Positions 42,849-53,330 are shown, numbered from the stretch's first letter. The stretch is DNA of 64,000 bases from Domibacillus indicus (GCF_023715895.1 NZ_JAMBOO010000001.1:62001-126000), one strand, 5' to 3'. The notes: a model not told the origin generated them from the sequence alone. Program-made: numbers and translations.

Positions 42849-45206
42849 TTATTTCAGCTCAGCGATTGTGACACCAAGTCCGCCTTCGCCCGCTCCGCCA
42901 AATCGTATATTTTTGACCATCCGGTGTTTTGTCAGGTAACTGCGTACCCCTTTCATAAGCGCACCCGTTCCTTTTCCGTGGATAATCGACACTTGATGAT
43001 ACCCCGCTAAAAGCGCGTCATCCAGGTACTTTTCCACTCGCTTCAGTGCATCTTCATATCGCTCACCGCGTAAATCCAGTTCAGAGGAAACGTGAAAGTC
43101 TTTGCCCCGGATCGTCGCAATTGGTTTTGGTTCTTTCTTTTTCTCGGATTTAATGAATTCCATATCCGATTCGGCTACCTTCATTTTGATGATCCCCATC
43201 TGAACGATCCATTCATCGCCGGCGGCTTTTTCAATGATGCTGCCTTTTTGGCCGAAGCTGATCACTTTGACTTCATCGCCTGGTTTCCACTGGCGTTTCG
43301 CTGGTTCAATAGCCGGCTTTTTCGTTTTCTGTTCCGGCACCGCGTCTTCCAGCCTTTTACGTGCTTCAATCAGCTCATGCTCTTTTACATTCGCTCCGCC
43401 TGCCAGCCGAAGTGCGCGAAGCTCTTTCATCACTTCTTCTGCTTCTGCACGTGCTTTTTCTACAATCTCGGCTGCTTCCGCACGCGCTTTTTCTTCCATT
43501 TTCTCTTTCTGCTCGTGATAAGCAATCACTTCTTTTTGCAGGTCACGATGAAGTTTTTCTGTGTCACGCAAATAAGCACGTGTTTCCTGTTCATGCTGTT
43601 CAGCTTTGCGGCGGCTCTCATCAAGTGCTGCAATCATATTATCCACTTCGTGCGAATCGGCGCTGATCAAATTCCGGGCATTTTCGATAAGCGCAGTATC
43701 AAGCCCAATCCGCTTCGAAATTTCAAATGCGTTGCTTCGTCCCGGAATGCCGATCAGCAAGCGGTATGTCGGGCTTAACGTTTCCACATTAAATTCCACA
43801 CTCGCGTTAATGACTCTATCGCGGTTATATCCGTAGGCTTTTAGCTCTGGATAATGCGTTGTTGCGATTACCCGTGCCCCACGGCTGATCACTTCATCTA
43901 AGATCGAAATCGCCAGAGCCGATCCTTCCTGCGGGTCCGTTCCTGATCCAAGCTCATCGAATAGGACAAGGCTTTCATGGTCAATTTCTTTTAGCATGGC
44001 GGCGATATTAACCATATGAGAAGAAAATGTACTTAAGTTTTGTTCAATCGACTGCTCGTCACCGATATCGGCAAACACGGATTGGAAAACCGCTGTTTCG
44101 GATCCGTCTTCAGCAGGGATAAACAAACCGGACTGCGCCATCAGCACAGAAAGACCCGTTGTCTTTAGCGTAACGGTTTTACCGCCGGTATTCGGACCCG
44201 TGATCACGATCGCGGTATATTCGCGGCCGATCTCAATGTCACTTGCTACCGCTTCATCCGCAGGCAAAAGCGGATGCCGCGCGCCAATATAATGAATATA
44301 GCCTTCCTCGTTTAAAAGAGGCTTTGTGGCATTCATCGAGCGGGCAAACTTTCCTTTTGTAAAAATAAAATCAATTTCAGACAGCATCTTTGTCATGGTG
44401 AAAAGACCCGGTGCGTGCTCAGCCGTTTGAGCGGTCAGCTCCTGCAAAATCTTTTCCACTTCATACTGCTCTTTTACGGTCAGCTCTCGCAGTTCATTGT
44501 TTAAGCTGACAACCGATGCCGGTTCAATAAACAGGGTTTGTCCAGAAGACGACTGGTCATGGACGATACCGCCATAGTGGGAACGGTATTCCTGCTTTAC
44601 CGGAATAACATAGCGGTCGTTTCGAATAGTCACAATGGCATCCGACAGCATTTTTTGTGCACTTTGCCCGCGTGTCAGGCTTTCAAGCTTGGCCCGGATA
44701 CGCGATTCCGCCGAACGCATGCCGTGACGAATATGCCGCAAGCTGTCACTTGCTGAATCAAGCACGCGGCCATTTTCATCGACTGTATGTTTAATTTTAT
44801 GTTCAAGGTCTGTTAAAACCGGAATCACGGCTGTTTTTTCCGGTAAAATACGCAGGGTCACCTGTCCTTCTGAACGTACATCTTCAATAAAATTACGGAT
44901 GTGGCGGCTTGCAGCGATTGTACTGGCAATCCGCACTAGTTCTGTACCACTGAGTACGCCGCCGATTTGCGCGCGTTTGGCATGCGGACGGATATCATAA
45001 ATGCCGTCAAGCGGAACATTTCCTTTAATGCGAATCACAGCGGCTGCTTCTTCTGTTTCGTCGAGCCACCGTTGTACCTCTTCCGTATTCAGTGAAGGCT
45101 TTAATTCTTCCGCAAACGAACGGCCGACTTCGGAAGAAGCATGTTCGGCCAGTTTGGCAATAATTTTATCAAATTCAAGTGTGGCAAGCACTTTTTTATT
45201 CAACAC
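42849..45206 (-). CDS. mutS2: MutS2, Smr-domain ATPase
   Basis: 785 residues, identical in length to B. subtilis MutS2. MutS core and clamp coiled coil, ATPase with GPNTGGKT and LVLFDELGSGTDP, a second long coiled coil (residues ~515-630), a KOW-like domain and C-terminal Smr nuclease domain (LDLRGERYEDAL, HGKGTGAL). No mismatch-binding domain I. It suppresses or promotes recombination and, per recent work, acts on collided ribosomes. 19 bases after polX. Confidence 0.95.
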   Translation of the reverse strand: MLNKKVLATLEFDKIIAKLAEHASSEVGRSFAEELKPSLNTEEVQRWLDETEEAAAVIRIKGNVPLDGIYDIRPHAKRAQIGGVLSGTELVRIASTIAASRHIRNFIEDVRSEGQVTLRILPEKTAVIPVLTDLEHKIKHTVDENGRVLDSASDSLRHIRHGMRSAESRIRAKLESLTRGQSAQKMLSDAIVTIRNDRYVIPVKQEYRSHYGGIVHDQSSSGQTLFIEPASVVSLNNELRELTVKEQYEVEKILQELTAQTAEHAPGLFTMTKMLSEIDFIFTKGKFARSMNATKPLLNEEGYIHYIGARHPLLPADEAVASDIEIGREYTAIVITGPNTGGKTVTLKTTGLSVLMAQSGLFIPAEDGSETAVFQSVFADIGDEQSIEQNLSTFSSHMVNIAAMLKEIDHESLVLFDELGSGTDPQEGSALAISILDEVISRGARVIATTHYPELKAYGYNRDRVINASVEFNVETLSPTYRLLIGIPGRSNAFEISKRIGLDTALIENARNLISADSHEVDNMIAALDESRRKAEQHEQETRAYLRDTEKLHRDLQKEVIAYHEQKEKMEEKARAEAAEIVEKARAEAEEVMKELRALRLAGGANVKEHELIEARKRLEDAVPEQKTKKPAIEPAKRQWKPGDEVKVISFGQKGSIIEKAAGDEWIVQMGIIKMKVAESDMEFIKSEKKKEPKPIATIRGKDFHVSSELDLRGERYEDALKRVEKYLDDALLAGYHQVSIIHGKGTGALMKGVRSYLTKHRMVKNIRFGGAGEGGLGVTIAELK

Positions 45207-45225
45207 GTTTCGACTCCTTTAAAAG

Positions 45226-46932
45226 CTACAAGCGGCGGATAAATGACATCAGTTCCGCTTTTGGCCAGGTATTCACGACCGTTTCCGGCCGCAGCCATCC
45301 TTTTCGGCCAGCGCTCGCGCCAGTTTCCATAAATTGCAGATGCTCGATGGCATGGGCATCTGTATTGATCATAATTTTCACGCCGGCTTCCTGAGCCGCC
45401 TTTAAGTGCTCAGCAGACAAATCGAGCCGATGCGGATTTGCATTTAATTCAAGCGCTGTGTTCGTTTGAGCCGCAAGACGGATTAATTCTTCCATATTGA
45501 CTGAATAGCCGTCGCGCCGGCCGATAATCCGCCCGGTCGGGTGAGCAATCAGTTTCACGTATGGATTGTGCAGCGCTGTTTTCAACCGCTCCATAATCTG
45601 CTCCTGCGTCTGTGAAAAGCTTGAATGAATTGATGCGATCACAAAATCAAGCTGTTTTAATACGTCGTCCTCGTAGTCAAGTGTTCCATCAGGCAAAATA
45701 TCCATTTCAATGCCAGAGAGGATTTCGATATCGCTGTATTTAGCGTTCCACTCTTTAATTTCTTCGTTTTGTCGAAGCAGCCTGTCAACAGACAAGCCAT
45801 TTGCTACTTTTAAATATTGGGAATGGTCGGTAATAGCCATGTATTCATATCCGCGTGCGCGGCATGCTTCAATCATTTCTTCAATGGAAAATGCCCCATC
45901 CGACCAGGCTGTGTGCATATGCAGGTCGCCTTTAATATCAGACAGCTCAATTAACGTGCCTTCTTTATATTTATCCGTTTCTGTCCCGTCCTCGCGGATT
46001 TCCGGCGGAAAGTATGGCAGCCCAAGGTGATGATAAAGCGACGCTTCACTGTCGAATGTTTTGACGCTGCCGTCCGGCTGCTCAATGCCGTATTCGCTTA
46101 CTTTCTCATCCCGTTCTTTTGCAATTTGACGAATCTTCACATTATGGTCTTTAGAACCGGTAAAGTGATGAAGTGCACTCGCAAACTGGCCCGGTGTGAC
46201 AATGCGGAAGTCAATGGATAGATCAAATTCCCCTCCAATGACCACTGATACCTTTGTCGGCCCGGCAGCAATCACTTCTTTAATGTCCGGCATGGCTAAA
46301 AGATGTTCTTTTACCCGTTCCGGCTGTTCGGTCGCAACGATAAAGTCAAGATCTTTGACTGTTTCACGGAGGCGCCGCAAGCTGCCTGCACGTGAAAAGC
46401 GGCTGATTTCTTCAAAACTGTCGAGATAAGCTTCAACCCCTTCCGCAACGGGCATAACATACATAATCGGCAGCCGGTCAGGCTGCGTTCCCGCTTTTGC
46501 TACCGCCGCTAAAATCTTTTCTTCTGTTTTAGCGCCAAACCCGGCAAGCTGCTGGACACGATGTTCTTCACAAGCTGCTTTCAGCTCAGTCATATTGGTA
46601 ATACCCAGTTCCTTGTACAGCTTGGCAATTTTTTTGCCGCCGAGCCCTGGCAGTCCAAGCAGTGCCACAAGCCCTTCCGGCACTTCGCTGGAGAGCTCGG
46701 TCAGAACAGTAGATTTGCCTGTTTCCATGTACTCGGTAATCACAGCAGCCGTTCCTTTACCGATGCCGGACAGCTTCGTTACGTCATCAATTTCCGACAA
46801 GCTTCGGTCATCCTGCTCAAGTGCCGCAGCCGCTTTTCGGAACGCGGATATTTTAAAGGGATTGTCCCCTTTCAGTTCCATATAAACAGCGATTTTTTCA
46901 AGCAATCGAATGATATCTTTTTTGTTTACCAT
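45226..46932 (-). CDS. polX: DNA polymerase/3'-5' exonuclease PolX
   Basis: 568 residues. N-terminal helix-hairpin-helix and Pol beta-like polymerase (LSGIGKGTAAVITEY; GSLRRLRETVKDLDFIV catalytic aspartates), and C-terminal PHP exonuclease (DLHMHTAWSDG, ITDHSQ, NTDAHAIEHL). Base excision repair. ATG 46932 has CAGGTGACC upstream. The yshB gene found next to it in B. subtilis is absent. Confidence 0.95.
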   Translation of the reverse strand: MVNKKDIIRLLEKIAVYMELKGDNPFKISAFRKAAAALEQDDRSLSEIDDVTKLSGIGKGTAAVITEYMETGKSTVLTELSSEVPEGLVALLGLPGLGGKKIAKLYKELGITNMTELKAACEEHRVQQLAGFGAKTEEKILAAVAKAGTQPDRLPIMYVMPVAEGVEAYLDSFEEISRFSRAGSLRRLRETVKDLDFIVATEQPERVKEHLLAMPDIKEVIAAGPTKVSVVIGGEFDLSIDFRIVTPGQFASALHHFTGSKDHNVKIRQIAKERDEKVSEYGIEQPDGSVKTFDSEASLYHHLGLPYFPPEIREDGTETDKYKEGTLIELSDIKGDLHMHTAWSDGAFSIEEMIEACRARGYEYMAITDHSQYLKVANGLSVDRLLRQNEEIKEWNAKYSDIEILSGIEMDILPDGTLDYEDDVLKQLDFVIASIHSSFSQTQEQIMERLKTALHNPYVKLIAHPTGRIIGRRDGYSVNMEELIRLAAQTNTALELNANPHRLDLSAEHLKAAQEAGVKIMINTDAHAIEHLQFMETGASAGRKGWLRPETVVNTWPKAELMSFIRRL

Positions 46933-46963
46933 ACAGGTCACCTGCTTTTCTTTTATAGTAGCA

Positions 46964-47000
46964 GAAAAAAACTTCTCTACCAAATAGGAGAGAAGTTTTT
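46964..47000 (-). terminator. Terminator after zapA
   Basis: An 11-bp stem AAAACTTCTCT/AGAGAAGTTTT followed by seven Ts on the minus strand; it directly follows the zapA stop, so polX needs a separate promoter or readthrough. Confidence 0.8.
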
Positions 47001-47278
47001 CAGCCATTCACCGCATTGCGGCTTTTCATACGGCTCATTTCCATTTTCATTTGTTCCAATTCTTCTTCCATTTTTAAATAATCATTCACCATATTAACAG
47101 CCGTCAGCACCGCAATTTTCTGCGTATCGAGCGAGGCATTGCGGCTGCCGATTTCACGCATTTTATCATCAACCATTTCCGTTACACGGCGAATATGGTA
47201 TTCTGATTCAGTTCCGATAATCGTGTACTGATAACCGTAAATGTCAACTGTTAGGCGAGTCTTTTGTCGATCTGACAA
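47000..47278 (-). CDS. zapA: Cell division protein ZapA
   Basis: 92 residues from TTG 47278: SDRQKTRLTVDIYGYQYTI, then a C-terminal coiled coil (KMEEELEQMKMEMSRMK). Binds and bundles FtsZ. The TTG start mirrors the B. subtilis beginning (MSDGKKT...); GGGGG upstream serves as the ribosome binding site. Confidence 0.9.
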   Translation of the reverse strand: MSDRQKTRLTVDIYGYQYTIIGTESEYHIRRVTEMVDDKMREIGSRNASLDTQKIAVLTAVNMVNDYLKMEEELEQMKMEMSRMKSRNAVNG

Positions 47279-47370
47279 ATGCAAGGCCCCCATTTCTGTT
47301 GCAATTCTGTTATATATCATACCATGAGTCATTTACCGTGAAAAGGAAGAAAGTCTGGAGGCGTGTCGAA

Positions 47371-48294
47371 TTGAGTCATACTGTTCTTGTTGTAAACGAA
47401 GCTACACTGCAAAAAATGAAAAATCATTACGGAGTACCAGCCAAACTTCCCGCCGGCGCCGTTTTTGCGGCAAAGGTGGACGGCTGTTCTGTGACAGGCT
47501 ACCGGTCCGGAAAAGTGCTGTTTCAAGGAAAAGAGGCCCAAACAGAGTCTGCCAAATGGGAGGGCCAGGCAGCGGCTTCAAAGCCGAAGAAGGCATCTCC
47601 ACCAAGCGGCCAGCTGCCCGCTGGGTTTGCCAATATGTCGGTGGCTGGAAGCGATGAAGTGGGCACAGGTGATTTTTTTGGACCGATTACCGTTGTGGCC
47701 GCCTACGTTGAAGCGGACCGGATTCCGGAGCTTGCCGCACTTGGTGTACGGGACTCCAAAGATATGAAAGATCCTGAGATTGTATCAGTTGCCAAAAAAC
47801 TGCTCCGGACGATTCCATACAGCCTGCTCGTTTTACGCAATGAAAAATACAATGATTTACAGGAAAGCGGCATGTCGCAGGGAAAAATAAAAGCCATCTT
47901 GCATAATCAGGCGCTTGGCAAGCTGCAGGATAAAATGGCACCCGAAAAACCAGAAGCGGTGCTGGTGGACCAATTCGCTGAAAAATCCATTTATTACCGG
48001 CATTTAAAAGGACAAAAACGGATTATAGAGGAAAATGTATTTTTCAGTACAAAAGGGGAAAGTATTCATTTAGCGGTTGCGGCCGCTTCGATTCTAGCAC
48101 GTTATGCATTTCTGAAAGAAATGGACACACTGTCCGAAAAAGCGGGCTTTACCATTCCCAAGGGCGCCGGACCAAAGGTGGATGAAGCGGCCGCCCGCCT
48201 CATTCGAACATATGATGAAAGCGTGCTGCGCCATTTTACCAAGCTTCATTTTGCCAATACAGAAAAAGCAAGACGGATCGTACGGGGATTATAA
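47371..48294 (+). CDS. rnhC: Ribonuclease HIII
   Basis: Cleaves RNA in RNA-DNA hybrids. 307 residues: N-terminal TBP-like domain (QKMKNHYGVPAKLPAGAVFAA region), then the nuclease domain with AGSDEVGTGDFFGP (Asp-Glu pair) and VDQF. TTG 47371 is supported by TGGAGG nine bases upstream and by homology to MSHSV... starts. Divergent from zapA. Confidence 0.95.
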   Translation: MSHTVLVVNEATLQKMKNHYGVPAKLPAGAVFAAKVDGCSVTGYRSGKVLFQGKEAQTESAKWEGQAAASKPKKASPPSGQLPAGFANMSVAGSDEVGTGDFFGPITVVAAYVEADRIPELAALGVRDSKDMKDPEIVSVAKKLLRTIPYSLLVLRNEKYNDLQESGMSQGKIKAILHNQALGKLQDKMAPEKPEAVLVDQFAEKSIYYRHLKGQKRIIEENVFFSTKGESIHLAVAAASILARYAFLKEMDTLSEKAGFTIPKGAGPKVDEAAARLIRTYDESVLRHFTKLHFANTEKARRIVRGL

Positions 48295-48420
48295 GGGTTT
48301 ATGCCTGCAGAGCCGGAATATAAAAAGCAGGGCCGGATGCCCCTGCTCGAAAGCCGGATTCCTTCAAAATACAGCTTGAACAAATGGATTCCGGCCCAAA
48401 AAGTACATTTTTTATCAAAA

Positions 48421-48449
48421 AAGCAGTCCCTCTATATGAGGGACTGCTT
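48421..48449. terminator. Bidirectional terminator between rnhC and pheT
   Basis: AAGCAGTCCCTC/GAGGGACTGCTT, a perfect 12-bp stem with a 5-base loop, T-runs on both strands. Confidence 0.9.
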
Positions 48450-48457
48450 CTTTTCTT

Positions 48458-50872
48458 TTATGCGCGCAAATAAGCGTTTGCTTTTTCTTTCAACGCCGTA
48501 AGCACTTTTTCGTGTACAGCGGTGACTTCTTCATCTGTCAGCGTTTTTTCAGGATTCATATACGTCAGGGCGAAAGCAACAGATTTCTTGCCTGCTTCCA
48601 TCCGGTCTCCTTCATACACATCAAACACGTGAACATTCGTTAAAAGCGCTCCGCCTGCTTCTTTAATGACAGCCTCCAGCGAAGCCGCTTCCGTTGCACT
48701 ATCTACAACCAGCGCAATATCACGGCTGATCGATGGGAAGCGCGGAATTGGCGTATAAGCAAGTGCTGAACGCTCTGTATTCAATAGAACATCAAGCTTC
48801 AACTCAAACAAATACGCTTCTTTTATATCTACTTCTTTTGCGAGCGATGGATGAAGCTGTCCGATGACTCCGACCGCCTGCTCATCAAGTAAAACAGCAG
48901 CTGTCCGGCCCGGGTGGAAGCCTTCCGGCGCAGCTTTTTGGAAAGAAAGACGGTCTGTTAAGCCAAGACGGTCAGCGATTCCTTCGATTACGCCTTTAAC
49001 GGCAAAGAAATCAACGGCTGTTTTTTCTCCCTGCCACAGATGCTCCTGCCATAAGCCTGTGACGATACCCGCAAGCCGTTCTTCTTCTTTCGGCTGCACG
49101 TTTTCACCTTCATTTAAGTAAACAGAGCCTGTTTCATAAAGAGCGACAGAACCCATTTGACGGGCGTTGTTGTAAGCAGCCGCTTCGATTAAATGCGGCA
49201 GCAGGCTTTCACGCAAGTACGCACGCTCTTCACTCATCGGCATCGCAAGTGCGACCGGCTCGCGTACTTCAAGCGCAAACTGGGCAGCCCGCTTTTGGGA
49301 CGTTAAAGAATACGTAACAGCCTGGTTAAATCCGGCTCCTTCCAAATAACGGCGCACCGTACGGCGGCCAAGCTGATATGGTGATAAAGCACCTGGCAGC
49401 GCTTCTCCTTCCGGCAGCGTCAGCGGGATGTGATCATAACCGTAAAGACGGGCCACTTCTTCTGTTAAATCTTCTGGAATGGTAATATCCGCGCGGCGCG
49501 TTGGAACCGTTACAGTAATCGTGTCTCCAGTTGTTTCTGTTTCGAATTTCAAACGGCTGAAGATCTCTTCCACGTTATCCATTGTTAAGCTTGTGCCAAG
49601 GCGGGTATTTAGACGGTCAAGTGTAATCGATACTTGTTTTGGCTCAGGTGCATATTCGCCAGCCACAACCGATCCCGACAAAACTGTGCCTTCTGCCAAT
49701 TCTGCCATCAGCTCTGCTGCGCGGTCACATGCGGCCTGCACACGGGCTGGATCTACCCCTTTTTCAAAGCGGGCACTCGCTTCTGAACGAAGACCATGTG
49801 CTTTAGATGCTGCACGGACCGTTTGGCCATTAAAATAAGCAGACTCAATGAGTACATTTACCGTTTGCTCTGTTACTTCTGAATTTGCACCGCCCATTAC
49901 GCCGGCAAGGGCGATTGGCTTCTGGCCGTTTGTAATCACAAGCTGATCAGCCGATAATGTCCGTTCTACGTCATCAAGCGTGGTGAATGTCTCACCTTCT
50001 TCGGCATGGCGGACCACAATTTCTCCGGTTTCAACCCGGTTAAGGTCAAAGGCATGAAGCGGCTGTCCGTATTCCATCAGGACATAGTTCGTAATATCAA
50101 CCACGTTATTGTGCGGGCGGATTCCTGCATTCATAAGCAGTGTCTGCATCCATAGCGGTGACGGACCAATTTTTACGTTTTTCACTACTCGTGCAATATA
50201 AAGCGGATTATCTTCAGGCGCGTCGATTTGAATGCGAACAGCGTCTGATGCTTTTTCATCCGCTTCAGCCGGCTTTGGCTCCGGCAGTTTCACGTCACGG
50301 CCCAGGATGGCCGCTACTTCATAAGCTACTCCGATCATGCTGAGTGCATCTGAACGGTTTGGTGTCAGAGACAGCTCTAAAATGGCGTCGTCACGATTCA
50401 AGGCAGCGAGCGCATCCTCTCCTGGTGTAACGTCATTTGGAAAATTAAAAATACCCTCCGCGTATTCTTTCGGATTTAAGCGGCTTTCAATACCAAGTTC
50501 GGACAGCGAGCAGATCATGCCGTTTGATTCTTCGCCGCGCAGCTTGGCACGCTTAATTTTAAAGTTGCCAGGCAAAACCGCACCTGTTCGGGCTACAGCT
50601 ACAAATTGGCCTGCATCTACATTTTTGGCTCCGCAAATAATTTGCACGGGCTCTTCCTCGCCTACATCCACAAGACACTTGCTTAATTTGTCAGCATTCG
50701 GGTGCTGTTCACGTGATTGCACATACCCGACTACGATGCCTTTCATCTCAGAAGCAGGCATTTCAACGCCTTCCACTTCAATACCGGCGCGTGTAATTTT
50801 TTCCGCCAGCTCTTCCGGGGTTTGATCGGCAATGTCTACGTACTGAGACAGCCATTTATATGAAACAAACAT
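48458..50872 (-). CDS. pheT: Phenylalanyl-tRNA synthetase beta subunit
   Basis: 804 residues: tRNA-binding domain at the N-terminus (ADKLSKCLVDVGEEEPVQIICGA region), B3/B4 editing domain, B5 domain, and a C-terminal FDX-ACB anticodon-binding domain (YTPIPRFPSISRDIALVV). 14 bases after pheS. Confidence 0.97.
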   Translation of the reverse strand: MFVSYKWLSQYVDIADQTPEELAEKITRAGIEVEGVEMPASEMKGIVVGYVQSREQHPNADKLSKCLVDVGEEEPVQIICGAKNVDAGQFVAVARTGAVLPGNFKIKRAKLRGEESNGMICSLSELGIESRLNPKEYAEGIFNFPNDVTPGEDALAALNRDDAILELSLTPNRSDALSMIGVAYEVAAILGRDVKLPEPKPAEADEKASDAVRIQIDAPEDNPLYIARVVKNVKIGPSPLWMQTLLMNAGIRPHNNVVDITNYVLMEYGQPLHAFDLNRVETGEIVVRHAEEGETFTTLDDVERTLSADQLVITNGQKPIALAGVMGGANSEVTEQTVNVLIESAYFNGQTVRAASKAHGLRSEASARFEKGVDPARVQAACDRAAELMAELAEGTVLSGSVVAGEYAPEPKQVSITLDRLNTRLGTSLTMDNVEEIFSRLKFETETTGDTITVTVPTRRADITIPEDLTEEVARLYGYDHIPLTLPEGEALPGALSPYQLGRRTVRRYLEGAGFNQAVTYSLTSQKRAAQFALEVREPVALAMPMSEERAYLRESLLPHLIEAAAYNNARQMGSVALYETGSVYLNEGENVQPKEEERLAGIVTGLWQEHLWQGEKTAVDFFAVKGVIEGIADRLGLTDRLSFQKAAPEGFHPGRTAAVLLDEQAVGVIGQLHPSLAKEVDIKEAYLFELKLDVLLNTERSALAYTPIPRFPSISRDIALVVDSATEAASLEAVIKEAGGALLTNVHVFDVYEGDRMEAGKKSVAFALTYMNPEKTLTDEEVTAVHEKVLTALKEKANAYLRA

Positions 50873-50886
50873 CGGTTAATTCCTCC

Positions 50887-51921
50887 TTATTCGTGTACAG
50901 AAAATTGCTTTAAGAAACGAAGATCATTTGTGTAGAAATGGCGGATATCATCAATGCCGTACTTCAACATGGCAATGCGCTCCTGTCCCATGCCGAATGC
51001 GAAACCGGAATAAACATTTGAATCAAATCCGGCCATTTCAAGCACATTTGGATGCACCATGCCGGCACCCAGAACTTCAATCCAGCCGGTACCTTTACAA
51101 ATCGAGCAGCCTTTGCCGCCGCACATACAGCTCACATCTACTTCAACAGACGGTTCAGTGAATGGGAAGAAACTTGGACGAAGGCGGATTTCGCGCTCTG
51201 CACCAAACATTTTCTTCGCAAACACATCCAGCGTGCCTTTTAAGTCGCTCATGCGGATGTTTTCACCCACCACAAGCCCTTCGATTTGGTTGAATTGGTG
51301 GGAGTGCGTCGCGTCATCACTGTCACGGCGGTATACTTTACCCGGGCAAATAATTTTAACCGGCCCTTTGCCTTCATGCTGAAGCATCGTTCGTACTTGT
51401 ACGGGTGAGGTATGTGTACGCATTAAAAGCTCCGGTGTAATGTAAAATGTATCCTGCATATCACGCGCCGGATGGCCTTTTGGCAGGTTGAGTGCTTCGA
51501 AGTTATAGTAGTCCTGCTCCACTTCGGGTCCTTCAGCCACTGTATAGCCCATGCCAATAAATAAGTCTTCAATTTCTTCTGTAATACGTGTAAGTGGATG
51601 ATGTCCGCCAAGTTTGACCGGACGGCCCGGCAGGGTTACATCAACGGATTCTTCTGCCAGCTGCTTTTGAATAGTTTCGGACTCTAATGAGGCCTGCTTC
51701 GATTCAATCGCTTTTGTGATGGCTTCACGCACAACATTGACAAGCGCCCCCATTTTCGGGCGTTCTTCTGCAGACAGCTTGCCCATGCCTTTTAGCACTT
51801 CTGTAACAGGTCCTTTTTTGCCAAGGTACGCAACGCGTACATCATTCAGTTCTTTTAAATCCTGTGCGGCTGCCGCTTTCTTAATCGCTTCTTCCTGCAG
51901 CACTTTTAACTGTTCTTCCAC
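50887..51921 (-). CDS. pheS: Phenylalanyl-tRNA synthetase alpha subunit
   Basis: 344 residues, the B. subtilis length. N-terminal coiled coil, class II catalytic core with [34 protein letters not shown] and [19 protein letters not shown] start with AAGGAGG upstream. Expression is controlled by an upstream T-box. Confidence 0.97.
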   Translation of the reverse strand: MEEQLKVLQEEAIKKAAAAQDLKELNDVRVAYLGKKGPVTEVLKGMGKLSAEERPKMGALVNVVREAITKAIESKQASLESETIQKQLAEESVDVTLPGRPVKLGGHHPLTRITEEIEDLFIGMGYTVAEGPEVEQDYYNFEALNLPKGHPARDMQDTFYITPELLMRTHTSPVQVRTMLQHEGKGPVKIICPGKVYRRDSDDATHSHQFNQIEGLVVGENIRMSDLKGTLDVFAKKMFGAEREIRLRPSFFPFTEPSVEVDVSCMCGGKGCSICKGTGWIEVLGAGMVHPNVLEMAGFDSNVYSGFAFGMGQERIAMLKYGIDDIRHFYTNDLRFLKQFSVHE

Positions 51922-52212
51922 GTTTTTTCCTCCTTTTTGGCAACAAAAAAAGCCCCGTTCCCGGAAAGGGACGAGGCTTCTGATATCGCGGTACCACCCT
52001 TTTTAACGCGCTAGAAAAACACGCGTTCACTTCATTCAGATAACGGTAAAAACCGGTATGCCTTTACACAAATGTGGTCCAAGCACCGGCTCGGGAGGTG
52101 AACTTCGGCCAGCTCTTTTTAAAAATGCTTTCAGTCGGGGCATTTTCTTCCTAAAAAAAGAGGAATGGCGTACTTTTCTCCGTCATTGCCTTTTAATTAT
52201 CAAATTTTATAC
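51922..52212 (-). promoter_or_regulatory. T-box riboswitch, phenylalanine specific, before pheST
   Basis: The T-box sequence GGGTGGTACCGCG is at 51987-51999 on the minus strand. It is followed by a terminator stem with seven Ts (51946-51977), whose antiterminator would use the T-box. The specifier triplet appears to be TTC (52100-52102) in GAAGTTCACC. Uncharged tRNA-Phe stabilises the antiterminator. Confidence 0.93.
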
Positions 52213-52218
52213 TTTCTT

Positions 52219-52247
52219 ATTATAGACAACCCATTTTTGAAATTCAA
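52219..52247 (-). promoter_or_regulatory. Sigma-A promoter of pheST
   Basis: On the minus strand TTGAAT (52242-52247), 17-bp spacer, TATAAT (52219-52224). It overlaps the last codons of ysgA. Confidence 0.85.
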
Positions 52248-52999
52248 TTGTTTTCCCGAAAATGATAAAGAAGGATACCGGCCGCAACTGCGACATTCAG
52301 CGACTCGCTTTGGCCGAAAATCGGAATGTAAACATTTTTGGTTGTTTTCTCAAGAAGCTCTGGACGTACGCCGTTTCCTTCATTGCCCACGAGCAGCGCA
52401 AACGGCCCTGCTTGTTCCTTTCTGTAATCAGACGCTCCTTCCAAAGCCGTTCCGTACACCGGAATATTTCGTTTTTGCAGCTCTTCAACCGCTTCGGTTA
52501 AATCTACGCTTAAAACAGGCAGGTGAAAATGGCTTCCCTGTGCCGAACGAAGCACTTTTGGATTATACAGATCAGCAGATCCATGGCTGAGCAGCACCGC
52601 ATCAATTCCGGCGGCATCGGCTGTCCGGATCATCGTGCCGATATTACCCGGATCCTGCACGGCATCCAGCAGCAAAAAGCTTTTCCCTGCCGGCAGTTCC
52701 GCCGCTTCCTGTTTCCGGCATACCGCAAAAACGCCCTGGCCGTTTTCCGTATCAGAAAGCTTTTTCGCCACCTCGGCCGAAATCATGGTCACGTCGAGGC
52801 CATCTATATTCCACGATGCCGGTACTGCCGCTTCCTCTGATAAAAGAAGTTCCTTTATCTGCTCTTTGTAGCGAAGCGCTTCTTCAACGAGATGAAAGCC
52901 TTCGAGCATATAAAGACCTGTTTTATCCCGTTCTTTTTTTGTCCATAGTTTATTCAGCTGTTTTATATGTGTGTTATTTGCGGATTGAATATACGTCAA
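52244..52999 (-). CDS. ysgA: RNA 2'-O-methyltransferase YsgA (SpoU family)
   Basis: 251 residues. N-terminal substrate-binding domain, C-terminal SPOUT knot with DPGNIGTMIRTADA, LLVGNEGNGV and IPIFGQSESLNVAVA. Probably methylates rRNA. TTG start at 52999 with AAAGGAG upstream. Confidence 0.93.
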   Translation of the reverse strand: MTYIQSANNTHIKQLNKLWTKKERDKTGLYMLEGFHLVEEALRYKEQIKELLLSEEAAVPASWNIDGLDVTMISAEVAKKLSDTENGQGVFAVCRKQEAAELPAGKSFLLLDAVQDPGNIGTMIRTADAAGIDAVLLSHGSADLYNPKVLRSAQGSHFHLPVLSVDLTEAVEELQKRNIPVYGTALEGASDYRKEQAGPFALLVGNEGNGVRPELLEKTTKNVYIPIFGQSESLNVAVAAGILLYHFRENN

Positions 53000-53090
53000 T
53001 GTGATTCTCCTTTCGCCGTATTCATTATAGCATTTCTCTGTATAATGGGCGCTACAGTGGTAAAAATAATCAAAACAAGGAGGGATAAAC

Positions 53091-53291
53091 ATGGATTTAC
53101 GAGGCGCTATTATTCAAAATTTAAACGGACAAAATCCAAATGAATTATCGGCTGTAATTCAAGACGCGATTTCAAATGGCGAAGAAAAAACGCTGCCAGG
53201 TCTTGGTGTGATGCTTGAACTTTTCTGGAAAAAAAGCACAACAGAAGAGCAAAAAGTCGTATTAGAACGCATGGCATCTGCTCTTCAGTAA
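53091..53291 (+). CDS. sspI: Small acid-soluble spore protein I
   Basis: 66 residues; DAISNGEEKTLPGLGVMLEL and VLERM match SspI of B. subtilis (71 aa), a minor spore protein made in the forespore. AAGGAGG precedes the ATG. Divergent from ysgA. A sigma-G promoter is expected in 53000-53070, but I cannot point to a clear one. Confidence 0.93.
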   Translation: MDLRGAIIQNLNGQNPNELSAVIQDAISNGEEKTLPGLGVMLELFWKKSTTEEQKVVLERMASALQ

Positions 53292-53296
53292 CACAA

Positions 53297-53326
53297 AAAA
53301 CCGCTCACAGCACTGTGAGCGGTTTT
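53297..53326. terminator. Bidirectional terminator of sspI and the M42 peptidase gene
   Basis: AAAACCGCTCACAG/CTGTGAGCGGTTTT, a 14-bp perfect stem with a two-base gap, A/T flanks on both sides. Confidence 0.9.
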
Positions 53327-53330
53327 ATTT

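Noticed and set aside
43092-43778. 228-codon open frame opposite mutS2
   Set aside because: Lies entirely antisense to conserved mutS2 sequence; composition (many Phe/Cys/Leu) is that of a reverse-complement shadow.
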